DNA of 46,878 nt from Sphingobacterium thalpophilum (GCA_943325195.2 CALPON020000005.1:1-46878); one strand, 5' to 3'; positions 9,363-18,147 are shown, counted from the stretch's first letter. A program made the numbers and translations. The notes: generated by a model from the letters alone, not told the origin.

Positions 9363-9455
9363 GAGTCCTCCGAAAAGGAATCCTAGGGCGCCACCTGGCA
9401 CTTTCTAACAGCCGCCTTTTAGTATTTTTTTTAACTTTAAGCAGGTATTTTTCAC

Positions 9456-9463
9456 TATCTTTG
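9456..9463 (+). promoter_or_regulatory. promoter -7 box of the PASTA-rluD operon
   Basis: TATCTTTG matches TAnnTTTG and ends 5 nt before the ATG at 9469. The -33 region is only T-rich. The predicted transcription start falls at or next to the start codon. Confidence 0.55.
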
Positions 9464-9468
9464 TAGCA

Positions 9469-9900
9469 ATGAAGTTCGGATTAAGATTTTATCTTTCTTG
9501 GATAATAGCCGCTGTGATCATGTTTGTTCTATTTTATACCTGGCACGGGGTGTTTCTTAATGACTTTAAACGGATTCACTTCCCAATGGTCTGGTTTGTG
9601 ACATTTGCGGCCATTACCTATCTGATTCTTGGTGCTGTTATTTATTTAGTATATGAGTCCGAGCTCCTGCGGAAAATTCAAAACATTTTTATTCGGGGGC
9701 TAGTCTGTGGCGCTGGAACGGGCTTTGCCTTGTTTATGGTAACCACAATTATAAATATATCACTCACCAGAAACCAAAGCATCAAACATTTGATGATGGA
9801 TTGTATCTGGCAGATTTTTGAGCAAATTGTCGGTGCCATGATGTTAACCCTCCTTAAAATCTTTATTCATGAGCCAATGCAGGAAAACGCCAACGCCTAA
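9469..9900 (+). CDS. small four-TM inner-membrane protein
   Basis: The 143-residue protein has four clear hydrophobic segments, at about 8-27, 43-65, 77-97 and 115-135. Polar loops are short and there is no signal peptidase site or enzymatic motif. It ends 17 nt before the PASTA gene and begins a four-gene operon (this gene, PASTA, T9SS cargo, rluD). In related genomes the PASTA gene often sits next to D-Ala-D-Ala ligase (recollection, not checked); here this unknown membrane protein has that place. The function is unknown. Context suggests a cell-envelope role. Confidence 0.7.
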   Translation: MKFGLRFYLSWIIAAVIMFVLFYTWHGVFLNDFKRIHFPMVWFVTFAAITYLILGAVIYLVYESELLRKIQNIFIRGLVCGAGTGFALFMVTTIINISLTRNQSIKHLMMDCIWQIFEQIVGAMMLTLLKIFIHEPMQENANA

Positions 9901-9917
9901 TCAGACCGAGCTCATTT

Positions 9918-10514
9918 ATGAACGCTTTTAAGGCTTATATCCGCTCCCGAACCTTTTTTATTCATCTGGGACTCATCTCCCTTTTTGTTTTTATACTCAT
10001 CTTCAGCACCTTACGCTGGTTAGCACATTACACCAATCATGGTGATTTTGTGGTAGTACCCGACTTTAAAACTCAGAAACTGGCAGATCTAGAAGCCTTT
10101 GTCAAAGACAAAGACGTCACCTATAAAATTATTGACAGTCTTTACGATCCTTCCGAAAAAGCCGGCGTGGTCATGCGTCAGGATCCGGATGCAGGCTCCA
10201 AAGTAAAACACAATAGAACCGTCTATCTCTACGTTACAGGGATGGTGCCACCGCAAATCGTGATGCCCCGTCTGGTTGATCGCAGTGAACGGCAAGCGCG
10301 CCTAATTATTAGCAGCTACGGCTTAAAGACAGGAAACGTGCGGCAGGCAAAGGCGGATTGTAACGGCTGTGTGATTGAACAACAAATAAGAGGAAAAACC
10401 ATTGAAGCGGGAAAAAGCATTCCAAAGGGCAGCAGAATTGACCTCGTCATTGGTACAAAAGATGCCTTCTTTGGCCAGGTTGATTCGACAAATACACAGA
10501 CGAATGAAGATTAA
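9918..10514 (+). CDS. membrane-anchored PASTA-domain protein
   Basis: The 198-residue protein has one N-terminal membrane anchor (about 13-33) and two or three PASTA-like modules outside the membrane (VVVPDFKTQKLADLEAF...; VMPRLVDRSERQARLIISS...). The patterns VMRQDPDAGSKVKHNRTVYLYV and IEAGKSIPKGSRIDLVIG are the classic ends of PASTA units. PASTA domains bind muropeptides or beta-lactams. There is no kinase or transpeptidase domain, as is usual for the short Bacteroidota form. The 3' end overlaps the next gene by 11 nt. A role in peptidoglycan synthesis or sensing is inferred from the domain. Confidence 0.88.
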   Translation: MNAFKAYIRSRTFFIHLGLISLFVFILIFSTLRWLAHYTNHGDFVVVPDFKTQKLADLEAFVKDKDVTYKIIDSLYDPSEKAGVVMRQDPDAGSKVKHNRTVYLYVTGMVPPQIVMPRLVDRSERQARLIISSYGLKTGNVRQAKADCNGCVIEQQIRGKTIEAGKSIPKGSRIDLVIGTKDAFFGQVDSTNTQTNED

Positions 10515-12444
10515 ACACCATATCTCTAGGTTCAGTGCCCTTGCTCTGTTTACACTTCTTTTTCTCAACACTTCCGCACAGGAACAACTAGGGCCACTCA
10601 GCGGAAATCTTCAATATCAGTACAAGGATCTGCAGCCCACCGTCGGCACTGTTCCTGCTCTTAACACTCAGCAAAGGGCAGCATCACTCTTCCTACCTTT
10701 TCTCGATGATTTTTACTACGCCTCCAGTCAACTCTACGCATCTCCGCTGCTTTGGCAGGATTCACTGGTGTATATCAATCAGGGCTTTCCAATTGCACCC
10801 CCCAGCATTGGTGTTGCCACCTTTGATGGCTTAAACCGCCACGGCTACCCCTATACAACACTCGGTGCGCCAGACTTAAATAGTTCTTCGGCAGCAGACA
10901 CTCTCACCAGTCGGCCCATCAACCTCTTTGTAACCAGCTCGTCACAAACACTTACGCCGTCAGATAAAATTGGCTTATCCTTTTACTACCAGGCAAGGGG
11001 CTATGGTGAAGCGCCCGAGGGCATCGATAGTCTTATACTTGATTTCTACAAACCTCATCAGAATAAATGGCAGAACCGCGTTTGGAGCATGCGTGGCTCC
11101 ACCAACCCTAACACAAATGACAGCGCCTTCAAACGCGCCTTTCTCTATTTGCGCGATACCAGCTATCTGCATAACGGCTTCATGTTCCGTTTCAGGAATA
11201 AAGCTACGAACAGCGGGGACTTTGACCACTGGCATGTGGATTACGTTTATCTGAATACAAATCGTGATTCGCTGGCTGACACGCTCTATAACGATGTCAC
11301 CTTCGCGCGTGTCCCCACCAGCTTTTTAAAAAATTATAATTCGATGCCTTGGGAACAATATGACGCGAATGAAATGGCGAAAAACAATTCCGTCCGTCTG
11401 AAAAATAACTATTCTTCCAACATCAATATTTATTACGCGATCGGCTTCCGAACAGCTTTAGGAGCCAATCAGTATACCTATTCGGCGCAGGCGAATAATA
11501 TTCCACCCTTTAAAACAATTGGCTACTTCAACAATGCCGCTTTCAGCAATCCCGCTTCCCATCCTACTTTCACCTACAGCTATCCCCTGCTGACGGACAG
11601 TGCGGATTTCAACATTAAACACTTTATCTACCGAAGTGGTGCCAATAATGATTTTATCACCGACAATGATACGGTGATGCAATACCAGCGGTTTAGAAAT
11701 TATTATGCGCACGATGACGGTGGTGCAGAGGGTGGCTATTATGTGCTGGGAACAGGTGCTGAAATGGCCGTTAAAATAAAAGTCAATACAACAGATACCT
11801 TTCGCGGACTCCGGGTTTATTTTGATCCCGCTCCGCTCGGTTCGGCCAATAAATTTTATTTTAAAATCCGACTGTACTCCGGATCCACACTTCCGCAAAA
11901 TCTAATTTATACATCAGAAGCGCTTTATCCGAAATACATCAATAAAGATTACCGACCATTCCCGGAATATGAATTGAAGACGCCGCTGCTTTTAAATCCC
12001 GGGACTTATTTTGTGGGCATTCAGCAACAATTATCGACCGGACTGGTGGTTGGGTTTGACAAGAATAGTTATTTCCCTGGTAGCTTAGTTTTCAATGCCG
12101 GTAAGGGATGGGAAGCAAGTGGCTATGCGGGCGCACTGATGATGCGTCCGGTGATGGGTAAAAAAATCTACCCGCCTTTAGGTGTGCAGGAACTTGCAGA
12201 CCTACGCGATGCAATCAGTATTTATCCAAATCCCGCTGAAGGCACGTTTAATATTTATACAGGAACAGATAATCTTATGGAGTACAGTTTGCTGAACCAA
12301 TTGGGACAGGAAGTTCTGCGGGGATCATGCATGCAGCCGGAAACACCGGTGAATACAAACAATCTGAGTGCAGGACTCTATTTTGTAAAAATAAGTTCAG
12401 GCTCCAACCTTATTAGTCAGCATAAACTGATTATCCGAAACTAA
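10504..12444 (+). CDS. secreted protein with T9SS type A sorting domain
   Basis: The 646-residue protein has a signal peptide ending at LNTSAQ (about residue 26), a long beta-rich body with many aromatic residues, and a C-terminal T9SS type A domain (ISIYPNPAEGTFNIY ... NQLGQEVLRG ... LSAGLYFVKISS). The open frame extends upstream to 10402 inside the PASTA gene. ATG at 10504 is chosen because it starts the signal peptide and overlaps the PASTA stop by 11 nt. It ends immediately before the rluD ATG. No catalytic motif was recognised. It is expected at the cell surface. Confidence 0.85.
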   Translation: MKIKHHISRFSALALFTLLFLNTSAQEQLGPLSGNLQYQYKDLQPTVGTVPALNTQQRAASLFLPFLDDFYYASSQLYASPLLWQDSLVYINQGFPIAPPSIGVATFDGLNRHGYPYTTLGAPDLNSSSAADTLTSRPINLFVTSSSQTLTPSDKIGLSFYYQARGYGEAPEGIDSLILDFYKPHQNKWQNRVWSMRGSTNPNTNDSAFKRAFLYLRDTSYLHNGFMFRFRNKATNSGDFDHWHVDYVYLNTNRDSLADTLYNDVTFARVPTSFLKNYNSMPWEQYDANEMAKNNSVRLKNNYSSNINIYYAIGFRTALGANQYTYSAQANNIPPFKTIGYFNNAAFSNPASHPTFTYSYPLLTDSADFNIKHFIYRSGANNDFITDNDTVMQYQRFRNYYAHDDGGAEGGYYVLGTGAEMAVKIKVNTTDTFRGLRVYFDPAPLGSANKFYFKIRLYSGSTLPQNLIYTSEALYPKYINKDYRPFPEYELKTPLLLNPGTYFVGIQQQLSTGLVVGFDKNSYFPGSLVFNAGKGWEASGYAGALMMRPVMGKKIYPPLGVQELADLRDAISIYPNPAEGTFNIYTGTDNLMEYSLLNQLGQEVLRGSCMQPETPVNTNNLSAGLYFVKISSGSNLISQHKLIIRN

Positions 12445-13518
12445 ATGCTGACAGAAGTTGATGATTTACCGGAAGACTCCGGCGCGGATGAAGAGCAAGC
12501 TCTTTTTGAACATCATAACCTAAAAATCAGTAAAGGCCAGGTGAGCCTCCGCATCGATAAATTTATCATGATGCAGATCGCAAACAGTACAAGGACAAAA
12601 GTGCAGCACGCCTGTGAAGCTGGCTTTGTATTGGTAAATGGCAAACCCGTGAAATCCAATTACAAGATTAAGCCATTGGATGAGATTTCAATCATGCTCA
12701 CGGTACCTCCGCGCAGCGTAGAAGTTATCCCCGAAAATATTCCGATCGATATTGTTTTTGAGGATGATTACATTGTCCTCGTGAATAAAAAACCAGGCAT
12801 GGTGGTGCATCCTGCCTATGGCAATTACACAGGAACATTAGTCAATGCACTGGCCTATCACTTTGAAAATCTACCTAAGAGTCGCAGTAAACTTAACCAT
12901 GATCTTTATCTCGAGCGGCCGGGACTGGTGCATCGGATTGATAAGAATACATCCGGCATTCTCATCATCGCTAAGACAGAACTCGCGATGACCCGCTTGT
13001 CGAAAGACTTTTATGACCGCACCATGGACCGCAAATACATGGCCATCTGCTGGGGCGATTTAAAACAGGATAGCGGCACGATTACAGCCAACGTGGGAAG
13101 AAATCTGAGAAACAGAAAAGTGATGGATACGTTTCCTGTTGACAGCGAGCACGGCAAGCACGCGGTTACCCATTATAAAGTACTGGAACGCTTTGGTTTT
13201 ATAACTCTGGTAGAATGTAAGCTGGAAACCGGCAGAACGCATCAGATACGGGTGCATTTTAAAAGTATTGGACATCCACTGTTTAATGACAATGAATATG
13301 GAGGTGATCAGATTTTAAAAGGCCTGAACACAGCCAAGTACAGGCAATTTGTACAAAACTGCTTTGACATCTTACCTCGGCAAGCATTGCATGCAAAAAC
13401 CCTTGGCATTACACACCCCATCACGGGCGAGAAATTATTTTTTAATAGCGAAGTCCCTGACGATATGGTGCAGGTGCTTGAAAAATGGCAGCGGTTCACC
13501 AAGGAACGGGATAGCTAG
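12445..13518 (+). CDS. rluD: RluA-family 23S rRNA pseudouridine synthase (RluD type)
   Basis: The 357-residue cytoplasmic enzyme isomerises uridines to pseudouridine in 23S rRNA. An N-terminal S4 RNA-binding domain (about residues 33-95) precedes the catalytic domain, which contains GLVHRIDKNTSG with the catalytic aspartate at residue 166. Further family motifs are ETGRTHQIRVHFKSIGHPL and RQALHAKTLGITHP. The S4 domain and length fit RluD rather than RluA or RluC, though exact uridine specificity is inferred. The ATG directly follows the preceding stop with no gap, so translation is probably coupled. It is convergent with the FAD-linked oxidase, 22 nt apart. Confidence 0.92.
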   Translation: MLTEVDDLPEDSGADEEQALFEHHNLKISKGQVSLRIDKFIMMQIANSTRTKVQHACEAGFVLVNGKPVKSNYKIKPLDEISIMLTVPPRSVEVIPENIPIDIVFEDDYIVLVNKKPGMVVHPAYGNYTGTLVNALAYHFENLPKSRSKLNHDLYLERPGLVHRIDKNTSGILIIAKTELAMTRLSKDFYDRTMDRKYMAICWGDLKQDSGTITANVGRNLRNRKVMDTFPVDSEHGKHAVTHYKVLERFGFITLVECKLETGRTHQIRVHFKSIGHPLFNDNEYGGDQILKGLNTAKYRQFVQNCFDILPRQALHAKTLGITHPITGEKLFFNSEVPDDMVQVLEKWQRFTKERDS

Positions 13519-13540
13519 TCACACCGCGGCCCTCTGCTTA

Positions 13541-14950
13541 TTAAAATATTTTTCCCGGATTCAGAATATAATGTGGATCAAAAACTAATTTAATGTGGCG
13601 CATGAGGTCCAGTTGTTTTGGAGGAAATACAATGGGCAAATAATCTTTTTGTACCAGACCAATGCCATGTTCTCCGCTAATGGTGCCACCTAGGGATTTA
13701 CACAATTCAAATATTTCACGAATCCCTTCTGGTAATTCTCGCTCCCATACTTCTGTGCTCAGATCGCCTTTAATAATGTTCACGTGCAGGTTGCCATCGC
13801 CAGCATGTCCATAACAAACGGATTGAAAGCCGTATTTTTTTCCAATCGCTTTTACCCCTTTCAGTAACACTGGCAGTTCCGCGCGGGGCACGACCGTATC
13901 TTCCTCTTTATAGACACTATTACTTTTCACTGCTTCCCCAACCTTACGGCGGATTTTCCAAAGCGCTGCTTTTTGCTCTGCTGTGTCAGCAAATAAAATT
14001 TCTTCAGATTGATTGGCCGTCATGACCTCTGCTATTTTTTCGCAGTCCTGCATCAAGAGTTCCGGATTATTACCATCCACTTCTATCAACAGCAGCGCCT
14101 GCCACTCCTCACGAATAGTAAAATTCAAATCCCCCGAAAATCTAATGGACCAGTCGATGGCATCGCGTTCCATAAACTCCATGGCACTCGGTGTTATTCC
14201 CGCGCGAAAGACTTCTCCCACTGCCGTGCAGGCCGCTTCTGCACTGCGAAAGGGAACAAGCATCAATAAATCATGCTGAGGCAATGGAATCAAACGAAAA
14301 ACGATTTTGGTAATAATACCCAATGTCCCTTCAGAGCCTACCATCAAGTGTGTCAGATTGTAACCGGTAGAATATTTAAGGGTGTTTGCGCCGGTCCATA
14401 TAATTTCACCCGTCGGCAGCACCACTTCCAGGTTGAGGACGTAGTCGCGGGTCGTTCCGTACTTCACAGCCTTCGGTCCCCCGCTGCTGTGCGCCACGTT
14501 GCCCCCTAAACTGCAACTTCCCCAGCTGGCGGGATCAGGCGGATAAAACAAACCCACTTTTTTAACTTCTTCCTGGAAAACATAATTAATCACGCCCGGC
14601 TCAACCGTCGCCTGAAGATTGCGTTCATCGATCGAGAGTATAGTATTAAAACGTTCCATGGACAGAAGCACGCCACCTTTAACCGGTAAAGCGCCACCAC
14701 TCAGGCCTGTGCCAGCCCCGCGCGTCGTCAGTGGAATATGGTGAGTATGGCAAAAAGCAGCAATGGCCGAAACTTCTGCAACAGAAGAAGGACGCAGAAT
14801 TAATTCCGGAAGAAAAACGAGGTCTTCGGTTTCATCCTGTCCGTAATGCTCCTTTTTTTCCTGATCGGTGAAGGCGTCGCCTGGACCAACGAGCGCACTA
14901 AGCGCTGCTATCAGGTCCTTATTCAGTATCGCATAATTAACTTCAGTCAT
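13541..14950 (-). CDS. FAD-linked 2-hydroxyacid oxidase (GlcD / D-lactate dehydrogenase type)
   Basis: The 469-residue flavoprotein oxidises a D-2-hydroxyacid such as glycolate or D-lactate. The PCMH FAD-binding domain (about 40-220) includes TTRGAGTGLSGGALPVKGG and HSSGGPKAVKYGTTRDYV. The C-terminal FAD-oxidase domain carries CYGHAGDGNLHVNII and the substrate-site GGTISGEHGIGL, ending ILNPGKIF. Length and motifs match GlcD-like proteins without a C-terminal iron-sulfur domain. It stands alone between convergent and divergent genes, so partner subunits (GlcE, GlcF) are not nearby. The exact substrate is undetermined. Confidence 0.9.
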   Translation of the reverse strand: MTEVNYAILNKDLIAALSALVGPGDAFTDQEKKEHYGQDETEDLVFLPELILRPSSVAEVSAIAAFCHTHHIPLTTRGAGTGLSGGALPVKGGVLLSMERFNTILSIDERNLQATVEPGVINYVFQEEVKKVGLFYPPDPASWGSCSLGGNVAHSSGGPKAVKYGTTRDYVLNLEVVLPTGEIIWTGANTLKYSTGYNLTHLMVGSEGTLGIITKIVFRLIPLPQHDLLMLVPFRSAEAACTAVGEVFRAGITPSAMEFMERDAIDWSIRFSGDLNFTIREEWQALLLIEVDGNNPELLMQDCEKIAEVMTANQSEEILFADTAEQKAALWKIRRKVGEAVKSNSVYKEEDTVVPRAELPVLLKGVKAIGKKYGFQSVCYGHAGDGNLHVNIIKGDLSTEVWERELPEGIREIFELCKSLGGTISGEHGIGLVQKDYLPIVFPPKQLDLMRHIKLVFDPHYILNPGKIF

Positions 14951-14978
14951 GAATGTGCCTTGTTTACGGCAGATGCAT

Positions 14979-14986
14979 CAAAAATA
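14979..14986 (-). promoter_or_regulatory. possible promoter of the FAD-linked oxidase
   Basis: The minus strand reads TATTTTTG, an exact TAnnTTTG match, 28 nt before the ATG at 14950. The -33 element is not clear. Confidence 0.45.
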
Positions 14987-15101
14987 CTTGATTTTAAAGA
15001 TCTCAGCCTGACTATTTTCTAACGTTCGTATCTTAGAAACTCCTGAAAGGCAGGCCTGTTCATCTGGCGCAAAGTTCTTAAGTTTGACCTCAGCAGTCAT
15101 T

Positions 15102-15749
15102 TTGTTTATCAACGCACATACACACGCACAATTATACGATGCCCAACTCGAGCTCGTGAACCTGGATCCAGCTAATCCCGAAAAAACCAAGCACTATAGT
15201 TACGGACTGCACCCCTGGCATTTACAGGCAGACAGTTGGAAGGATGACTTCGATTATCTGACGGTGGCGGTGCATGAAAAAAGGTGTCTGGCTATCGGTG
15301 AATGCGGATTAGACAAGGTTTGTAAGGTCGATTTTGATTTGCAACTCGAGGTCTTTCAGGCACATATTCAACTCGCTAACAAAACTAGTAAACCTCTGAT
15401 TGTTCACTGCGTAAAAGCGTTCAATGAATTAATAAATTGCCTGAACCTCAACGACAATAAGGTTCCCGTGATTGTGCATGGCTTCAACAACAATGAAAAT
15501 ATTGCACGTATTCTCGTCAGTCAGGGACTTTATTTTTCCTTTGGAAAAGCATTGCTCGGGTATGATTCCAATGCAGCGAAGGCTTTGAAAAATGTGGGCA
15601 GGAAAAACTTTTTCCTCGAAACTGACGATGCGGATATTTCTATTAAATATATTTATCGGAAAGCCTCGGATTTGTTGGGGATAGAGGAAGAAATCATACA
15701 GCAGCAGATTCAGAGTAATTTTGAAACTGTTTTTAAACTCAGGTTGTAA
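15102..15749 (+). CDS. TatD-family metal-dependent hydrolase (short form)
   Basis: About 215 residues. The TatD metal ligands are present in order: HTH near the start, the glutamate of AIGECGLD, the histidine of PLIVHCVKA, the histidine of PVIVHGF and the aspartate region of LETDDAD. Family members are deoxyribonucleases or related hydrolases in the cytoplasm. There is no in-frame ATG upstream of the conserved HTH motif, so the start is non-ATG: TTG at 15102 gives MFINAHTH, which fits family N-termini, and TTG at 15084 is the alternative. The stop shares one base with the tcdA ATG (TAATG), so the two are probably translationally coupled. Confidence 0.85.
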   Translation: MFINAHTHAQLYDAQLELVNLDPANPEKTKHYSYGLHPWHLQADSWKDDFDYLTVAVHEKRCLAIGECGLDKVCKVDFDLQLEVFQAHIQLANKTSKPLIVHCVKAFNELINCLNLNDNKVPVIVHGFNNNENIARILVSQGLYFSFGKALLGYDSNAAKALKNVGRKNFFLETDDADISIKYIYRKASDLLGIEEEIIQQQIQSNFETVFKLRL

Positions 15750-16474
15750 TGGATACATCATGGATGGAAAGAACCCGCTTACTGGTAGGTGCGCAGGGCT
15801 TGGAAAAATTAAATAAGGCACATGTTCTCATCGTCGGTCTCGGTGGTGTTGGTTCCTATGCTGCAGAAGCCATTGGTCGCAGTGGTGTGGGAAAGATGAC
15901 GATCATTGATGGAGACACTGTAGATCCCACCAACCGGAACCGTCAGCTGCAGGCGCTCACGAGCACGCATGGCCAAAATAAGGCGCACCTGATGGCCGAA
16001 CGTCTGAAACTTATTAACCCCGAGGTCGAACTGAATGTCATTGATCAGTTTAAAAACCCCGATGACATGAAAGAGTTTATGTCCCAGAAGTTTTCCTATG
16101 TCATTGATGCCATTGACAGCATTTCACCAAAACTTTATTTGCTGCAGACCGCTTATTATAATAACCAGCGCATCATCAGCAGTATGGGTGCAGGAGGAAA
16201 AATGGATCCCACCAAAATTCAAGTGGTGGATATTTCACAAACCAATATCTGTCCGATGGCGCAGTATGTGCGCAAGCGGCTGCGTTACATGAATATTTAC
16301 AAAGGCATTAAATCGGTATTTAGTACAGAAGCACCTGCAAAATCATCTATTATGCACACGGACGGAAGTAAATTCAAAAAGTCCGCTTACGGCACTATTT
16401 CCTACCTTCCGGCTGCCTTTGGCTTGACCTGTGCCTCGGTAGTCATCAGAGATTTAGTGGAATGGAAGAAGTAA
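15749..16474 (+). CDS. tcdA: tRNA threonylcarbamoyladenosine dehydratase (TcdA/CsdL)
   Basis: The 241-residue E1-like enzyme uses ATP to cyclise t6A37 to ct6A on tRNAs that read ANN codons. The ThiF/MoeB-type Rossmann motif GLGGVGSYAAEAIGRSGVG (about 29-47) and DGDTVDPTNRNRQLQA are diagnostic, followed by YVIDAIDSISPK and the SSMGAGGKMDPTKI segment typical of TcdA. Its length suits TcdA better than full ThiF or MoeB. It follows the TatD gene with a 1-nt overlap. A bidirectional terminator lies just downstream. Confidence 0.9.
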   Translation: MDTSWMERTRLLVGAQGLEKLNKAHVLIVGLGGVGSYAAEAIGRSGVGKMTIIDGDTVDPTNRNRQLQALTSTHGQNKAHLMAERLKLINPEVELNVIDQFKNPDDMKEFMSQKFSYVIDAIDSISPKLYLLQTAYYNNQRIISSMGAGGKMDPTKIQVVDISQTNICPMAQYVRKRLRYMNIYKGIKSVFSTEAPAKSSIMHTDGSKFKKSAYGTISYLPAAFGLTCASVVIRDLVEWKK

Positions 16475-16496
16475 AATAGACCTGAAAAGAAAAAAA

Positions 16497-16534
16497 TACC
16501 AAAAAAAAATCCCGCTCGCCGCGGGATTTTTTTT
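16497..16534. terminator. bidirectional Rho-independent terminator
   Basis: AATCCCGC (16508-16515) and GCGGGATT (16521-16528) form a GC-rich 8-bp stem with a 5-nt loop. It is flanked by A on the left and T on the right, so it works for both tcdA and the convergent gene at 16533. Confidence 0.9.
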
Positions 16535-17135
16535 AGTCTGCTGTAACGGTGTAAAATTTATTAAACTCGTTAATGGTCTTCGTGACCGTATTTTCATCAA
16601 AAATAAATTTATCCAAATCCGTCCAAAGCATCAGCTGATCTTTCAGGTAAGGCTTAAGGTCGCGTTTATAGAACTTATTAGAAATTTTCTTGACATCTTT
16701 AAGCAGTGCCGCATCAGGACCTTCTGCACGTGAATCCTGCATGTAATAGGCGGTTTCAATTGCGGGAAGACCGTCTATCTTTCCATTAAAGCGGTATTTA
16801 TAAAAATTAAGACGACCGGCGGCCAACTGTTCCACATAAATCAAACCCTCATCTCCAGTGATTTGCTGAAAATTTTTGTTACCATAGCCATATGATTTCG
16901 CCTTTGCAGGGGTTACAGGCATGACTTTACCCCCTTTAGCTGGGCGGAAATTGAACTGACGGTATAACTCCGTTTCATCATCCGGATTCACCTGCACTTC
17001 CCCGAGTACAGTATCATTTTTGCTCGTTATATAATAACCAGGTTCGAGCACAGGCGCCATCTTAGGCGCTTTCTTAGGCTGAGCTGCTGACAGCAGAGCA
17101 GTAATGGAGAAAACAAAGGACAAAATCTTTTTCAT
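16533..17135 (-). CDS. small exported hypothetical protein
   Basis: The 200-residue protein has a signal peptide (residues 1-18, ending near LLSAAQ) and a Lys/Pro-rich start to the mature part. The domain is mixed alpha/beta and begins PGYYITSKNDTVLGEVQV. The phrase 'ITSKNDTVLGEV' recurs in Bacteroidota exported proteins of unknown function. There is no lipobox, sorting domain or catalytic motif. It is monocistronic, with its own strong promoter and a terminator shared with tcdA. The location is probably periplasmic or outer-membrane. Confidence 0.7.
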   Translation of the reverse strand: MKKILSFVFSITALLSAAQPKKAPKMAPVLEPGYYITSKNDTVLGEVQVNPDDETELYRQFNFRPAKGGKVMPVTPAKAKSYGYGNKNFQQITGDEGLIYVEQLAAGRLNFYKYRFNGKIDGLPAIETAYYMQDSRAEGPDAALLKDVKKISNKFYKRDLKPYLKDQLMLWTDLDKFIFDENTVTKTINEFNKFYTVTAD

Positions 17136-17153
17136 AAATGCTATTTTAAATTC

Positions 17154-17167
17154 CTCCTCTACAGGAG
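17154..17167 (-). promoter_or_regulatory. leader hairpin containing AGGAG
   Basis: CTCCT (17154-17158) and AGGAG (17163-17167) form a short perfect inverted repeat with a 4-nt loop. On the mRNA of the gene at 17135 the AGGAGG would be held in the stem, and it is about 20 nt from the ATG, too far for normal Shine-Dalgarno use. Confidence 0.3.
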
Positions 17168-17176
17168 TTTCTTTCT

Positions 17177-17208
17177 CAAATATATTTTAATATGCGCAAG
17201 TAGACAAA
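17177..17208 (-). promoter_or_regulatory. promoter of the small exported protein gene
   Basis: On the minus strand, TTTG (17208-17205), 20 nt and TATATTTG (17184-17177) fit the Bacteroidota consensus very well. The start codon is at 17135, giving a leader of about 35 nt. Confidence 0.7.
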
Positions 17209-17235
17209 GAAATGGCTCAAATTTGTGAATATTTT

Positions 17236-17270
17236 ACAAAAAAAACCCTGAAACACTTGTTTTCAGGGTT
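17236..17270 (-). terminator. Rho-independent terminator of clpP
   Basis: AACCCTGAAA (minus strand 17270-17261) pairs with TTTCAGGGTT (17253-17244) around a 7-nt loop, followed by an eight-T run. It lies 19 nt after the clpP stop. Confidence 0.88.
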
Positions 17271-17288
17271 CTAATCAGAGTAGTCTAA

Positions 17289-17960
17289 TTATTTACGTTC
17301 CAATACTTCGTCAATCATACCATATTCCTTTGCTTCCTGAGCAATCATCCAGTAATCGCGATCGCTGTCTGCCCATACTTTTTCGTAGGTCTGTCCAGAA
17401 TGGTGTGCAATGATTTCATAGAGTTCCTTCTTTAACTTCTGAATTTCACGGGCTGTGATCTCAATATCACTCGCTTGACCCTCTGCCCCGCCGAGTGGCT
17501 GGTGAATCATAATCCGCGCATGTTTTAACGCAGTACGTTTTCCTTTGGCGCCGGCACACTGAAGCACAGCACCCATGCTGGCAGCCATTCCTGTACAGAT
17601 TGTTGCCACATCCGGCTTAATAATCTGCATGGTATCATAAATCCCTAATCCAGCGTATACACTTCCACCCGGGGAGTTAACATAAATCTGAATGTCTTTT
17701 TTCGCATCCACACTTTCCAGAAACAGCAACTGCGCCTGCACAATGTTAGCCACCTGGTCATTAATGCCAGTTCCAAGAAAAATGATACGATCCATCATCA
17801 AACGCGAGAACACGTCCATCTGCGCTACATTCAAAGAGCGTTCTTCAATAATGTAGGGTGTTAAAGAGGATTGTATGCGGGATGAATAGCGGTCATAAGT
17901 CAAACTGCTGATGCCAGCGTGTTTTGTGGCATATTTTCTGAATTCATTTTGGTCAAACAT
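17289..17960 (-). CDS. clpP: ATP-dependent Clp protease proteolytic subunit
   Basis: The 223-residue serine protease forms the tetradecameric barrel that degrades proteins fed by ClpX or another Clp ATPase. The catalytic triad can be read: Ser128 in GMAASMGA, His153 in MIHQP and Asp202 in the RDYWM region. YVNSPGGSVYAGLGIYDT supplies the oxyanion-hole glycines. An N-terminal extension of about 30 residues before TPYIIEE is usual in Bacteroidota ClpP. No clpX lies next to it in this window. It is monocistronic, with its own terminator. Confidence 0.96.
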   Translation of the reverse strand: MFDQNEFRKYATKHAGISSLTYDRYSSRIQSSLTPYIIEERSLNVAQMDVFSRLMMDRIIFLGTGINDQVANIVQAQLLFLESVDAKKDIQIYVNSPGGSVYAGLGIYDTMQIIKPDVATICTGMAASMGAVLQCAGAKGKRTALKHARIMIHQPLGGAEGQASDIEITAREIQKLKKELYEIIAHHSGQTYEKVWADSDRDYWMIAQEAKEYGMIDEVLERK

Positions 17961-18147
17961 CGGTTTTGATTTTATGGTTTGTAAGTTAGAGGTAGCAAAT
18001 AGGATGCAAGTTACGTAATCGCGCTATTTTGTCATACTTTTTATATCACAATTTAAATACCACCCTCACAATGAACGTTCCCTTGTTATTAAATAAATTG
18101 ATTCTTAATGATTTAGCCGCCAATTTGACGCTACTTTGGTAAACGAC

